This document shows, one piece after another, positions 25,018-34,257 of a DNA stretch of 64,000 nt (positions within the stretch are counted from its first letter, which is position 1; the number at the start of each line of letters is the position of its first letter). The notes under the pieces were generated by a model. That model did not search any database and had not been told where the DNA came from. It worked only from the letters and a program-made list of their open reading frames with translations. The position numbers and the translations under genes are program-made. This DNA comes from Streptomyces chartreusis NRRL 3882 (GTDB taxonomy: Bacteria > Actinomycetota > Actinomycetes > Streptomycetales > Streptomycetaceae), in assembly GCF_900236475.1 (NCBI RefSeq), contig NZ_LT963352.1:868001-932000 (forward strand). The letters run 5' to 3'.

Positions 25018-25842
25018 GCCGCCCACCCTAGGCCGTCCGGCGGCCCCGGTCGCCCGCCCGGGGGCGGGCCGACCGCGTGTGGTGCGCGGCGACGGGGCCA
25101 CCGCCCGGGTCGCGGGAGGCGGGACGCCCGGGCCGCGCCCGAAGCCGGCGCGTCGCCCGCCCCGTGCCGCCCCGGGCCGGCGGTAGCTGCAGTGCTCACC
25201 CACGCCCGGCCCGGGGACACGGGAACGGGGCCCCACCCGGAGCCCCCCCTCGCGCCCCACCCCGCGCCCAGTCCCCGGTCCGGGAGCCACCGCCTGGGGC
25301 GCGAGAGGCGGAACGCCGGCCCGGCGCCCGAAGCCGGCGCGTCGCCCGCCCCGTGCCGCCCCGGGCCGGCGGTAGCTGCAGTGCTCACCCACGCCCAGCC
25401 CCGGGACACGAGAACGGGGCCCCACCCGGAGCCCGTCTCTCGCCCCACCCCGCGCCCAGTCCCCGGCCCCCGGCCCCAGAGAACGGGCCCGTGCCCCAGG
25501 CCGGCTCGCCACCGGGCGGCGAGCCCGCTGCCCGGCTCCCCGTCCGCGAGGACACGGGGCCGCGCCCGGAGCCCGTCCGTCGCCCCGTCCCGCGCCCAGC
25601 CTCCAGTCCGTACCCCGCAGCCCCGCAGCCCGCAGTAACGGGGCCCTGCCCATGGCCGACCCGAACACCCGGGCGGCTGGCCGACTACCCGCCTCCCGGT
25701 CCACGGGAACCCGAGGCCCTGCATGGAGCCCGCCCCCGTGAAACGAGCACCTCCTCCGCCCGCGCCTCCCGACCCCGGCAACCTTCACCCCTCTGGCGGC
25801 CACTGCTCTGCGACACCCACGTAGGTACAGGCAGGAGGCCGT
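25018..25842. other. 825-bp non-coding stretch, very GC-rich with duplicated segments
   Basis: Between the HAD phosphatase gene and the PL9 gene. Long open frames run through both strands, but only because stop codons are rare at this base composition; codon positions show no consistent bias and the translations are Pro/Arg/Gly-rich. It contains the duplicated segments described separately and, near its right end, the PL9 promoter region with AGGAGG just before 25843. Confidence 0.6.
25116..25480 (+). repeat. Two direct copies of a ~170-bp GC-rich segment, 190-bp period
   Basis: Copy 1 begins about 25116 and copy 2 about 25306. About 70 bp from CCCGAAGCCGGCGCG (25137 and 25327) through GCTCACCCACGCC are identical, and the rest, including GGGGCCCCACCCGGAGCCC and CCCACCCCGCGCCCAGTCC, is roughly 90 percent alike. 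A third, weaker echo (CGCGCCCGGAGCCCGTC) is near 25563. Each copy contains GGTAGCTGCAGTGCTCACC. Confidence 0.75.
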
Positions 25843-27051
25843 ATGCGTAACGCAGCGATCTGGTCGATGGCGATGGCGGGGGCCGCGGTGGCCATGGCGC
25901 TGGGCGGGCCCGTGGAGCCGGCGGTTGCGGCGGGCGCGACCCTGGTCGTGGCGCCCACCGGGGACGACTCCGGCCCCGGCACGCTCGACCGGCCGCTGAG
26001 GACCATTCAGCGGGCGGTGGACCTGGCGAGGCCCGGTGACACCATCAGCGTGCGCGGCGGGACGTACGCCCTCACCGACAACATCACCATCGCCACCTCG
26101 GGTACCGCGTCCCAGCCCATCACCCTCTCGCCGTACCAGGGCGAGCGCGTGGTCGTCGACGGGGAGAAGCTGCCCGCCGGCCACACCCCGGTCGGCGGCA
26201 GCATCCCGCGTGCCGAGCGCGGGGCGGTCCACATGGAGGCGTCGCACTGGCGGATCTCGGGTCTGGAGATCGTCAACGGCCCGTACGGCGTGTACTGCGA
26301 CGGCTGCAACAGCAACGTCTTCGCGCGCCTGAGCACGCACGACAACTACGAGTCCGGCTTCCAGCTCCAGGGCGCATCGAGCAACAACCAGATCCTGAAC
26401 CTGGACAGCTACGGCAACCGCGACCCCCGCAAGAACGGCGAGAGCGCCGACGGCCTGGCCGTCAAGGAAGGCAGCGGTTCGGGCAACCTGGTGCGCGGCG
26501 CCCGGCTGTGGAACAACGTCGACGACGGCTTCGACGCCTGGAAGTTCGCCTCCCCGATCACGATCGAGAACACGGTGGCGTACGGCAACGGCTTCAACCG
26601 CTGGAACTTCCCCGACTTCGCGGGCGACGGGAACGGCTTCAAACTCGGCGGTGGCAGCCCGGCCCCGGCGGTGTCCCACACGGTCCGGGGCAGCGTCTCG
26701 TTCAAGAACGCCAAGCACGGCTTCACCGACAACGGCAACCCGGGCTCCCTCGCCCTGAGCCGCAACTCCACGTACGCCAACGCCGGTACGGGCTTCGACG
26801 CCGACGTCTCGGCCGGGACCGCCAGGCTCACCGGCAACCTCGCGATCGCGGACCAGCGCCCGGCGGCCGTCGGGTCCGGGACGGTCGCCGACGGCAACTC
26901 CTGGAACCTCGGCGGAACGTGGAACGCCGCCTCGGTCCTGAGCACCGACCCGGCCCCGCTCACCGGCCCCCGATCGGCGGACGGCTCGCTGCCGAAGGCT
27001 CCGGCGTTCCTCGTACCCCGGTCCGGCACCGCCGTCGGCGCCCGTTTCTGA
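25843..27051 (+). CDS. Secreted pectate lyase-like protein, family PL9
   Basis: A 402-residue exported right-handed beta-helix protein. The signal peptide covers about residues 1-30. A DUF1565-like start follows (PTGDDSGPGTLDRPLRTIQRAVDLARPGDTI), then stacked coils. GESADGLAVKEGSG (about 205) and NNVDDGFDAWKFASP (about 223-237) carry the Asp cluster and Lys expected for calcium-dependent beta-elimination in PL9 enzymes such as Pel9A. Asn ladders (NSNVF, NNQIL and NSTYAN) support the fold. It cleaves polygalacturonate outside the cell. AGGAGG lies 6 nt before the ATG, and a hairpin follows the stop. Confidence 0.85.
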   Translation: MRNAAIWSMAMAGAAVAMALGGPVEPAVAAGATLVVAPTGDDSGPGTLDRPLRTIQRAVDLARPGDTISVRGGTYALTDNITIATSGTASQPITLSPYQGERVVVDGEKLPAGHTPVGGSIPRAERGAVHMEASHWRISGLEIVNGPYGVYCDGCNSNVFARLSTHDNYESGFQLQGASSNNQILNLDSYGNRDPRKNGESADGLAVKEGSGSGNLVRGARLWNNVDDGFDAWKFASPITIENTVAYGNGFNRWNFPDFAGDGNGFKLGGGSPAPAVSHTVRGSVSFKNAKHGFTDNGNPGSLALSRNSTYANAGTGFDADVSAGTARLTGNLAIADQRPAAVGSGTVADGNSWNLGGTWNAASVLSTDPAPLTGPRSADGSLPKAPAFLVPRSGTAVGARF

Positions 27052-27053
27052 AC

Positions 27054-27097
27054 AGGTCGGCCGGAGAAAAGGTCCGTACTATTCACCGGGCCGACCT
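27054..27097 (+). terminator. Hairpin terminator after the PL9 gene
   Basis: AGGTCGGCC (27054-27062) pairs with GGCCGACCT (27089-27097), followed by a short T-run. It starts 3 bp after the PL9 stop codon. Confidence 0.65.
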
Positions 27098-27442
27098 TTT
27101 CCGGCAGGCCGTCGCACTATCGCCAACCTTCAACTGTGGCGTGAACGAGCCATGCACAGCCGTCAATTGGTCCTCACAGTTGATGGCTCAAGCGTCGCAC
27201 TGACATACTCCGCATTCAGCCTCGCCACCACCCGTGGCCGGGGCTGGTCGGGGATCCCCACACAGAACCCCGAGGCCGTCCGCGTGAATCCGAACAGCGA
27301 GTTTTTCGGTTTCACGAGACCCCCACAGAGCCCGCACCCCCACAGTGCGTCCGGCATCCCTCCACCCTGCTCGAAAGCCGGACGAGAACACTGACTCGAA
27401 GGGGTCGAGTGCGGGGCACGTAGCAGCGAAGAAGGTGCGCCT
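27098..27442. other. 345-bp intergenic stretch of lower GC before the DUF485 gene
   Basis: No coding frame with streptomycete codon bias was seen. The GC content is visibly lower than around it, as expected for a promoter region serving the DUF485-symporter pair. GAAGAAGGTGCGCCT, just before 27443, serves as the ribosome-binding site. No clear operator was found. Confidence 0.4.
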
Positions 27443-27889
27443 GTGCCCGAATTTCCACCGCGACGGGACGACACTCCCACATTCCCGCTTCCGCACATCG
27501 AACACACTCCGCCGTCTCGCATATCCGATCATCCCGAATTCCACTCTCTGCGTCGCGCGCAGCGCCGGTTCGGCATCCGGGCGACGATCTTGTCCGTCGG
27601 CGGATTCCTGCTGTATGTGCTGTTGTCGAGTTTTGTGCCCGCGGTGATGAACCAGCCGCTGTTCGGCCACCTCACGATCGGACTCACCCTCGGCCTCGGC
27701 CAGTTCGTCATCATGGGCGTGACCGCGTGGTGCTACGTCCGGCACATGCGCACCCGGGTCGATCCGCTCGCCCGCGGCCTGAGGTCCCGGCAGTACGAGA
27801 ACGAGAACCGCCGCACCCGCTCGGCGGCGCCGCCCCAAGGGGCCGGGCAGCCCCTCCAGCACGGCACGAGGGGGTTCCGCACGTGGTGA
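27443..27889 (+). CDS. DUF485 membrane protein, partner of the acetate-type symporter
   Basis: A 148-residue protein with two helices (about 50-70 and 80-104) and the DUF485 pattern: HPEFHSLRRAQRRFGIRATI before helix 1 and WCYVRHMRTRVDPLA after helix 2. DUF485 proteins are encoded directly upstream of ActP-type sodium:solute symporters and are thought to aid their assembly or activity. The N-terminal 35 residues are Pro/His-rich and cytoplasmic. It starts at GTG 27443, and its TGA overlaps the GTG of the symporter by 4 bp. Confidence 0.85.
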   Translation: MPEFPPRRDDTPTFPLPHIEHTPPSRISDHPEFHSLRRAQRRFGIRATILSVGGFLLYVLLSSFVPAVMNQPLFGHLTIGLTLGLGQFVIMGVTAWCYVRHMRTRVDPLARGLRSRQYENENRRTRSAAPPQGAGQPLQHGTRGFRTW

Positions 27890-29478
27890 CGCTCGCCGCC
27901 ATCGACGACAGCAGCCTCCAGCTCACGTTCGTACTGTTCCTGACCGTGGTCGTGATCACCCTGTTCACGGCACTGCTGACGGCGCCCCAGCGGGACGAGA
28001 TCAGCGAGTTCTACCTCGGCAACCGCGCCATGTCGCCGTTGCGCAACGGCCTCGCCATGTGCGGCGACTACCTGTCCGCCGCCACCCTGCTGGGCAGCAC
28101 CGGCCTGGTCGCCCTGACCGGGTACGACGGACTGATGTACCTCGGCGGCACCACCGTCGCCTGGATGATGGTGCTGCTGCTCATCGCCGAACCCCTGCAC
28201 CGCACGGGCAAGTTCACCCTGGGCGACACGGTGGCGCTGCGCCTGCCCCGGCAGCAACGGCCGGTGCGGGTCGCGCTGGCCGTCTGCATCCTGGCCATCG
28301 CCACCCTCTACCTGGTGGCCCAACTCGTCGGCAGCGTGGCTCTGCTGACCCAGTTCACCGGCGTGCCGAGCGGCACCACCCGCACCCTGTGCGTGGTCGT
28401 GATCGGTGCCTTCGTGATCCTCTACGCCTCCCTCGGCGGCATGCCCGGGGCGACGGTCATCCAGATCATCAAGGCCGTGATGCTGATCGCGGGCGTGCTG
28501 TTCACCGCGGGCTGGGTGCTCTACCGCTTCGACTGGAACCCGAACGCCCTGCTCGAAAGGGCGGCCGACCGCAGCGGTACGGGCCTGGCCTTCCTCGAAC
28601 CCGGGCTGCGTTACGGTGGCACGGTCAGCAACAAGCTGGACTTCCTCAGCCTCGAACTGGCCATCGTCCTCGGTCTCGCCGCCCTTCCGCACGTGCTGAT
28701 GCGGCTGCTCGCCCCGCGCAGCAGCGGTGTCCTGCGCTCCTCCGTCCTGTGGGCCATCGGCCTGGTCGGCGCGGTCTGCTTCGGGGCCGGCATCCTCGGC
28801 CTCGGCGCCACCGCGCTCCTCGGCCGGGACGCCATCGAGAGCACGGACCGCACCGGCAACGCCTCCGTCCTGCTGCTCGCGCACGAGCTGGGCGGCAGTG
28901 TCCTGACCGCGCTGCTGACCTGCCTGGCGTATCTGACCCTGCTCGCCGTGGCGGTGGGCCTCACCCTGGCCGCGGCCTCGTCCCTCGCGCACGACCTGTA
29001 CAGCGAGGTGATCCGCAAGGGCCGGGCGAGCCAGACGGAGGAGCTGACCGTCGCCCGGCTGTCCGGGGCGGTCATCGGCACCCTCGGCATCCTGCTCGCC
29101 CTCGTCGCCTGGGGGGCGAACACCGCGACGCTCGCGTTCCTCGCCTTCGCCATCGCGGCGTCCGCGATCCTGCCGACGATCGTCTACACCCTCTTCTGGC
29201 GGCGCTTCACGGCGAAGGGAGCGCTGCTCAGCCTCTACGGCGGTCTGCTCAGCTCCGTCCTGCTCGCCGTCTTCTCCCCCGTCGTCTCCTCCGCCCCGGC
29301 CTCGTTCTACCCCGAGGTCGACTTCGCCTGGTTCCCGCTCCAGAACCCCGGCATCGTCTCCATCCCGTTGGGCTTCCTGCTGGGCTGGCTCGGCACGGTG
29401 CTGGACAAGGGCCCGGCCGAGGAGAGCACCGCGCACGAGGAGTTCGAGGTGCGGATGCTCGTGGGCGCCGACGACTGA
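27886..29478 (+). CDS. Cation/acetate-type symporter (SSS family)
   Basis: A 530-residue sodium:solute symporter with about 13 transmembrane helices. Family landmarks are EFYLGNRAMSPLRNGLAMCGDYLSAA cut into helix 1-2 (about 43-68), the glycine-rich unwound helix near YASLGGMPGATVIQIIK (about 184-200), and EEFEVRMLVGADD at the cytoplasmic C-terminus, typical of ActP-like members. Likely substrates are acetate or similar short carboxylates with Na+. The GTG at 27886 was chosen for the 4-bp overlap with the DUF485 gene; a GTG one codon upstream is possible. Confidence 0.88.
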   Translation: MTLAAIDDSSLQLTFVLFLTVVVITLFTALLTAPQRDEISEFYLGNRAMSPLRNGLAMCGDYLSAATLLGSTGLVALTGYDGLMYLGGTTVAWMMVLLLIAEPLHRTGKFTLGDTVALRLPRQQRPVRVALAVCILAIATLYLVAQLVGSVALLTQFTGVPSGTTRTLCVVVIGAFVILYASLGGMPGATVIQIIKAVMLIAGVLFTAGWVLYRFDWNPNALLERAADRSGTGLAFLEPGLRYGGTVSNKLDFLSLELAIVLGLAALPHVLMRLLAPRSSGVLRSSVLWAIGLVGAVCFGAGILGLGATALLGRDAIESTDRTGNASVLLLAHELGGSVLTALLTCLAYLTLLAVAVGLTLAAASSLAHDLYSEVIRKGRASQTEELTVARLSGAVIGTLGILLALVAWGANTATLAFLAFAIAASAILPTIVYTLFWRRFTAKGALLSLYGGLLSSVLLAVFSPVVSSAPASFYPEVDFAWFPLQNPGIVSIPLGFLLGWLGTVLDKGPAEESTAHEEFEVRMLVGADD

Positions 29479-29540
29479 CGCTTCGGACCGGGGCACCGGC
29501 CTCCGGGCACCGGCCACGGCCGCGCACCGGGGACGCGAAT

Positions 29541-29561
29541 TGTTAATGGGATCCATTTTCA
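29541..29561 (+). promoter_or_regulatory. Candidate Zur box before rpmF-cobW
   Basis: TGTTAATGG (29541-29549) and CCATTTTCA (29553-29561) form an imperfect 9-bp dyad (two mismatches) around GAT, 39 bp before the L32 start. It matches the TGAAAATCATTTTCA-like box bound by the zinc repressor Zur in actinobacteria. The genes downstream (zinc-free ribosomal protein and CobW GTPase) are typical Zur targets. Confidence 0.65.
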
Positions 29562-29600
29562 TGTAGCGTCCTCGGTGCCTGCCCACCGAGGAGGAGTCCC

Positions 29601-29771
29601 ATGGCTGTCCCGAAGCGGAAGATGTCCCGCAGCAACACCCGTCACCGCCGCGCCCAGTGGAAGGCCGCCACGCCGACACTGGTCCCGGTCACCGTCGACG
29701 GCGTCCGTCACCTCGTACCGCAGAACCTGGTCAAGGCCTACGAGCGCGGGCTGCTGCGCCCCGAGGGCTGA
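29601..29771 (+). CDS. rpmF: 50S ribosomal protein L32, zinc-independent form
   Basis: A 56-residue L32 that begins with the universal [21 protein letters not shown]. The four Cys of the zinc ribbon found in the normal protein are absent. Zinc-free paralogues replace the zinc-containing form under zinc starvation, sparing the metal. GAGGAGGAGTCCC precedes the ATG. A Zur-type box lies upstream and the CobW GTPase gene 4 bp downstream, so the two form a zinc-starvation operon. Confidence 0.92.
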   Translation: MAVPKRKMSRSNTRHRRAQWKAATPTLVPVTVDGVRHLVPQNLVKAYERGLLRPEG

Positions 29772-29775
29772 CCCC

Positions 29776-30954
29776 GTGCCGTACGAACGACTGCCCGTCA
29801 CGGTGCTCTCCGGATTCCTCGGGGCGGGCAAGACCACCCTGCTCAACCACGTCCTGGCCAACCGCGAGGGCCTGCGCGTCGCCGTCATCGTCAACGACAT
29901 GAGCGAGGTCAACATCGACGCGGCCCTGGTGCGCGGCGGCGAGGCCGCCCTGTCGCGGACCGAGGAACGCCTGGTCGAGATGACCAACGGCTGCATCTGC
30001 TGCACGCTCCGCGACGACCTGCTGGACGAGGTGGACCGGCTGGCCCGCGAAGGCCGGTTCGACCATCTCCTCATCGAATCGTCCGGGATCTCCGAACCCA
30101 TGCCCGTCGCGGCCACCTTCGCCTTCGCCCGCGACGACGGCGCCACCCTCGACGACGTGGCCCTGCTGGACACCATGGTCACGGTCGTCGACGCGGCCAA
30201 CTTCCTAGCCGAGCTGGACAGCGGCGACGACCTCGCCGAGCGCGGTCTCGCCCCGTACGAGGACGACGAGCGCACGGTCAGCGACCTGCTCGTCGACCAG
30301 GTCGAGTTCGCCGACGTCCTGGTCCTCAACAAGCTCGACCTGGTCGACGAGGAGGCGGCGGCCCGGCTGCGGGCGGCCCTGACCCGGCTGAACCCGGTCG
30401 CCCGGCTGGTCCCGGCGACGCACGGCCGGGTGGACCTCCGCCAGGTGCTCGGCACCCGCCTGTTCGACCTGGAACGCGCCCAGCAGGCACCGGGATGGGT
30501 ACGGGAACTCAACGGCGACCACGTCCCCGAGACCGAGGAGTACGGCATCTCCTCCACCGTCTTCCGCTCCGAACTCCCCTTCCACCCGGGCCGGTTGTGG
30601 ACCCTCGTGACGGAGGGACTCGACGCGGGGACGTACGGGCGGATCCTGCGGTCGAAGGGGTTCTTCACCCTGGCGAGCCGCCCGCACGTCACCGGGCTGT
30701 GGTCGCAGGCCGGGTCCGTCGCCCGGTTCGAGCCGTCCGCCGCGCGTGACCACGAGGCGCCCCACGCACAGGAGCTGGTGTTCATCGGGACGCAGGTCGA
30801 GCATGACGCCCTGCACACCGCGCTGACCGGCTGCCTGATGCGGCCCGGCGAGAGCGTCCCGGCGGCCGACCCGTTCCCCGCCTGGGACACGGACGGCTTC
30901 ACGGACACCTGCGAACACGAGCACGCCGCACAGCTCCCGGCCTCCCTCCACTGA
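29776..30954 (+). CDS. CobW/COG0523-family GTPase, probable zinc metallochaperone
   Basis: A 392-residue G3E GTPase. Walker A is GFLGAGKTT (about 13-21), the metal-binding CxCC motif is NGCICCTLR (about 74), base recognition is NKLDLV (about 185), and the CobW C-terminal domain covers about 255-370. A His/Cys-rich end ([10 protein letters not shown]) can hold metal. Placed behind zinc-free L32 and a Zur box, it most likely delivers zinc to client proteins under starvation rather than serving cobalamin synthesis. It starts at GTG 29776, 4 bp after the L32 stop. Confidence 0.88.
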   Translation: MPYERLPVTVLSGFLGAGKTTLLNHVLANREGLRVAVIVNDMSEVNIDAALVRGGEAALSRTEERLVEMTNGCICCTLRDDLLDEVDRLAREGRFDHLLIESSGISEPMPVAATFAFARDDGATLDDVALLDTMVTVVDAANFLAELDSGDDLAERGLAPYEDDERTVSDLLVDQVEFADVLVLNKLDLVDEEAAARLRAALTRLNPVARLVPATHGRVDLRQVLGTRLFDLERAQQAPGWVRELNGDHVPETEEYGISSTVFRSELPFHPGRLWTLVTEGLDAGTYGRILRSKGFFTLASRPHVTGLWSQAGSVARFEPSAARDHEAPHAQELVFIGTQVEHDALHTALTGCLMRPGESVPAADPFPAWDTDGFTDTCEHEHAAQLPASLH

Positions 30955-31033
30955 CCCCGGGCCGCGGCGCCCCCGGCCTGCCTATGCTGGTGAGAGGCGG
31001 TCACGCTCGGCAAGAGCGCGAAGGGAGCCGCAC

Positions 31034-32695
31034 GTGACGGAGACCGCGCTGCGGCAGGCACGAGACGCCGTGGCCCGGGAGGCGTGGGCCGAGGCGTACC
31101 GCCTCCTGCGCGGCCTGGACGCCGGCCGTCTCGCCCCGGACGACTGTGCCGCGCTCGCCGATGCCGCCTGGTGGACCAGCCGGGTGGAGGAGTCGATCAC
31201 CGCACGGATGCGGGCCTACTCCGGCTACACGGCACGGGGCGACGCCCGGCGGGCCGGATACTGCGCCTGGATGCTCTTCTACGAGCACCAGCTGGCCGGG
31301 CACACGGCCGTGGCCGCCGGCTGGCTGCGCCGGGCCCGCCGGCACCTCGGCGGCGAGCCGGAGTGCGCCGAGCAGTGCTACCTCGCCTGGATGGACGCGG
31401 AGGAGGCGCGGCAGCGCGGCGCGTTCGGCGAGGCGATGACCGCCGCCCGCCGGATGACGCACCTCGCCCGGCGCTGCGGCAGCCCGGACCTGACCGCCAT
31501 GGGAGTGCAGGCGCAGGCCGGGGTCCTGGTGGCCGAGGGCCGGGTCGCCGAGGGGCTCGACCTCCTCGACGAGGCGATGTGCTCGGCCACGGCGGGCGAA
31601 CTCAGCAGCTTCTTCACCGGGTGGGTCTACTGCCTGGGGCTCCAGCAGTGCATGGCCTGTGCCGACCTCGAACGCGCCGCCGAGTGGACCGACGCGGCCA
31701 TGCGGTGGTGCGCGTCCATGCCGGCGGAGAACAACTACCGCGGGCTGTGCCGGGTGCACCGCGTGGAGGTACTGGAGCTGCGCGGCAACTGGCCGGAGGC
31801 GGTGGCCGAGGCCGTACGGACCTGCGAGGAGCTGCTGCCGTACGAGCGGCGGATCGCCGCGGAGGCCTTCTACGTGACCGGGGAGATCCAGCGGCACCGC
31901 GGTGAGCTCGCGGCTGCCGAGGAAGCGTACGCGCGGGCGCACGAACTCGGCCGCGATCCGCAGCCCGGCCTCGCCCTGCTGCGGCTGGTCCAGGGCAGGG
32001 CGCGGGCCGCGGCGTCGATGCTGCGTCCGGCCCTCGCCGGTCACGAGGGGGCCCCTTGGGCCGGCAGCCTCGGACGGTGCAGGCTGCTCGCGGCCCAGGT
32101 GGAGATCGCCCTCGCGCTCGGCCGGCTGGAGGAGGCCCGTACGGCGGCCGGGGACCTCGGTGCGCTTGCCCGGGAGTGGCAGCGGCGGTGCGGTTCGGCG
32201 ACGACGCCGCTGCACGCCAGCGCCGCCGCGGCGGACGGCGCGGTGGCGCTCGCGGAGCGTGACCCGGACCGCGCGCTGCCCCTGCTGCGCCGCGCCCTTG
32301 CGCTCTGGCTCGGGCTCGACGTCCCTTACGAGGCGGCCCAGGTGCGGATGACCCTGGCCGCCGTGGACGGCGCATGCGGGGACGAGGAAGGGGCCCGGAT
32401 GGAGTTGCGGGCCGCGCGGCAGACCTTCCAGCGGCTGGGTGCCGTACCGGACGCCCGCCGGGCCGCGGCCCTGCTGGCCAGCGCGCGCCGACGGGATGCG
32501 GGCGGGCTCACCGAGCGTGAGATCGAGGTGCTGCGGCTGGTCGCGGCGGGGCGGACGAACCGGGCCGTCGCCGCCGAACTGGTGATCAGCGAGCACACCG
32601 TCGCCCGGCACCTCAACAACATCTTCGCGAAGCTCGGCGTGTCCTCGCGGGCCGCGGCGACGGCGTACGCGTACCGGCACGGGCTGGCCGCCTGA
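31034..32695 (+). CDS. LuxR-family transcriptional regulator with helical repeat domain
   Basis: A 553-residue regulator. Residues about 10-470 are an all-helical TPR-like array (repeated AEEAYARAHELG-type helices), and a LuxR HTH is at 490-550 (LTEREIEVLRLVAAGRTNRAVAAELVISEHTVARHL). It lacks the P-loop and receiver domain of the LAL and NarL classes, so it is a one-component regulator with a protein- or ligand-binding repeat domain. It starts at GTG 31034 after AAGGGAG. It is immediately upstream of the BBE oxidase gene on the same strand (119 bp), which may be its target. Confidence 0.8.
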   Translation: MTETALRQARDAVAREAWAEAYRLLRGLDAGRLAPDDCAALADAAWWTSRVEESITARMRAYSGYTARGDARRAGYCAWMLFYEHQLAGHTAVAAGWLRRARRHLGGEPECAEQCYLAWMDAEEARQRGAFGEAMTAARRMTHLARRCGSPDLTAMGVQAQAGVLVAEGRVAEGLDLLDEAMCSATAGELSSFFTGWVYCLGLQQCMACADLERAAEWTDAAMRWCASMPAENNYRGLCRVHRVEVLELRGNWPEAVAEAVRTCEELLPYERRIAAEAFYVTGEIQRHRGELAAAEEAYARAHELGRDPQPGLALLRLVQGRARAAASMLRPALAGHEGAPWAGSLGRCRLLAAQVEIALALGRLEEARTAAGDLGALAREWQRRCGSATTPLHASAAAADGAVALAERDPDRALPLLRRALALWLGLDVPYEAAQVRMTLAAVDGACGDEEGARMELRAARQTFQRLGAVPDARRAAALLASARRRDAGGLTEREIEVLRLVAAGRTNRAVAAELVISEHTVARHLNNIFAKLGVSSRAAATAYAYRHGLAA

Positions 32696-32814
32696 TGGGC
32701 TGTTCGGCCCATGCCGAGTCCCCGGAGATGGGCCGTTCCGGCGATGAACCGCCCCGGCCGCAGGCGTAGACAGGTGCTGTACCCGAAGCGGCGAACGGAA
32801 GGCGGGTGGCGGTC

Positions 32815-34200
32815 ATGACCACCTCCACACCAGCCCTGGACGAGCGGCTGCTGGAGCGGCTGCGCGGCGCCCTGCGCGGTGACATCGTCCGGCCCGGCGA
32901 ACCGGACTACGACGAGGCCCGCAGGGTCTACAACGCCCTGCACGACAAGCACCCGGCGATCGTCGTCAGGGCCGTCGACGCCGGTGACGTCATCGCCACG
33001 GTGGACTTCGCCCGCGACCAGGGGCTGCCGCTCGCGGTGCGCGGCGGCAGTCACAGCGTCCCCGGCTACGGCACCTGCGACGACGGTGTCGTCCTCGACC
33101 TGGGGCGGATGCGCGGCGTCCGCGTCGACCCCGGGGGGCGCACGGCCTGGGTCGGGGGCGGCGCCACCTGGGCGGACGTCGACCACGCCACGCATGCCTT
33201 CGGCCTGGCCACCACCGGCGGGATGGTCTCCACGACGGGAGTGGGCGGCCTGACGACGGGCGGCGGGATGGGCTACCTGGCCCGGCGCTGCGGTCTGGCC
33301 TGCGACAACCTGGTCGCGGTGGACCTGGTGACGGCCGACGGGTCCTTCCTGACCTGCACCGAGGAGCACGACGCCGACCTGCTGTGGGCGGTGCGCGGAG
33401 GCGGCGGGAACTTCGGCGTCGTCACCTCGTTCGCCTACCGTCTGCACCCGGTGGCGGACGTCCTCGGCGGGCCGACGTTCTACCCGCTCGACGGCGAGGT
33501 GATCCGCCGGTACCGCGAGCTCGTCGCCGAGGGCGACGAGCGGCTCGGCGCGGTGCTCGTCGTCGGGCTCGGACCGCCGGTGCCGTTCCTGCCCGAACAC
33601 TGGCACGGTCGGCCCCTCTGCGGCGTGATCACCTGCTGGACCGGGCCGGAGGCCCAGGACGACGAGGTCCGCGCCCGTGTCGCCGGGCTGGGGCCGGTAC
33701 TGGGCCGGCACGTGGCGCGCATGCCCTACCCGCTGATCAACACCCTGTTCGACGCCCTGGTGCCCCCGGGACTCTTCCACTACTGGAAGGGCGCCTTCCT
33801 CAAGGGCCTGCCGGACGGCGCCGTCGACGCGTTCGTCGAGCACGGCGCCACGACACCCTCCCTGCAGAGCGTGACGATCGGCTTCCCCCTCGACGGCGCC
33901 TGCCACCGGGTCGGGCCACAGGACACCGCCTTCTCCTATCGGGACGCCGACTTCTCGATCGCGCTCAGCGCGACCCTGACGACGCGTGAGGACTGCGAGG
34001 CGCAGAAGGGCTGGGTGCGCGCCTTCCACGGGGCGCTCGAACCGCACTCCCTGGAGGGCGCTTACGTCAACTTCCAGGACAGCGACGACGAGCACCGGGT
34101 GCCCGTCAACTACCGCGGGAACCACGCCCGACTGACGGAGCTGAAGCGGCGTCACGACCCGGGCAACCTGTTCCGCCTCAACCACAACATCGCTCCGTGA
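32815..34200 (+). CDS. FAD-linked oxidase, berberine-bridge-enzyme type
   Basis: A 461-residue FAD oxidase of the PCMH/BBE superfamily. The FAD-binding domain (about 45-215) has GGSHSVPGYG with the His that usually bonds FAD at C8, and GLACDNL with the Cys that bonds C6, so FAD is probably bicovalent. The BBE C-terminal element (YVNFQDSDDEHRVPVNYRGNHARLTELKRRHDPGNLF) closes the protein and contributes to flavin binding. No signal peptide, so cytoplasmic. Substrates of the family include sugars, polyketides and alkaloids and cannot be predicted. The ATG at 32815 is preferred over a GTG at 32806, with GGAAGG upstream. Confidence 0.88.
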   Translation: MTTSTPALDERLLERLRGALRGDIVRPGEPDYDEARRVYNALHDKHPAIVVRAVDAGDVIATVDFARDQGLPLAVRGGSHSVPGYGTCDDGVVLDLGRMRGVRVDPGGRTAWVGGGATWADVDHATHAFGLATTGGMVSTTGVGGLTTGGGMGYLARRCGLACDNLVAVDLVTADGSFLTCTEEHDADLLWAVRGGGGNFGVVTSFAYRLHPVADVLGGPTFYPLDGEVIRRYRELVAEGDERLGAVLVVGLGPPVPFLPEHWHGRPLCGVITCWTGPEAQDDEVRARVAGLGPVLGRHVARMPYPLINTLFDALVPPGLFHYWKGAFLKGLPDGAVDAFVEHGATTPSLQSVTIGFPLDGACHRVGPQDTAFSYRDADFSIALSATLTTREDCEAQKGWVRAFHGALEPHSLEGAYVNFQDSDDEHRVPVNYRGNHARLTELKRRHDPGNLFRLNHNIAP

Positions 34201-34257
34201 GGACGAGGTGTGCACGGGCCGGAGGAATCCTGTGGGCCCGCCGGTGTTGAACCCTGT

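Noticed and set aside
24523..26718. A very long minus-strand open frame spanning the HAD gene, the repeat region and the PL9 gene
   Set aside because: Its upper part is antisense to the well-supported PL9 gene and the middle is repetitive Arg/Gly/Pro text; only the last 164 codons (HAD phosphatase) show family motifs.
27733..29679. A 648-codon minus-strand frame opposite the symporter
   Set aside because: Antisense shadow; the translation is Gln/Gly/Arg/Glu-rich, and the plus strand encodes a clear 13-helix symporter.
29776..30954. Cobalamin-biosynthesis role for the CobW protein
   Set aside because: No cob genes are near; the Zur-like box and zinc-free L32 indicate zinc handling.
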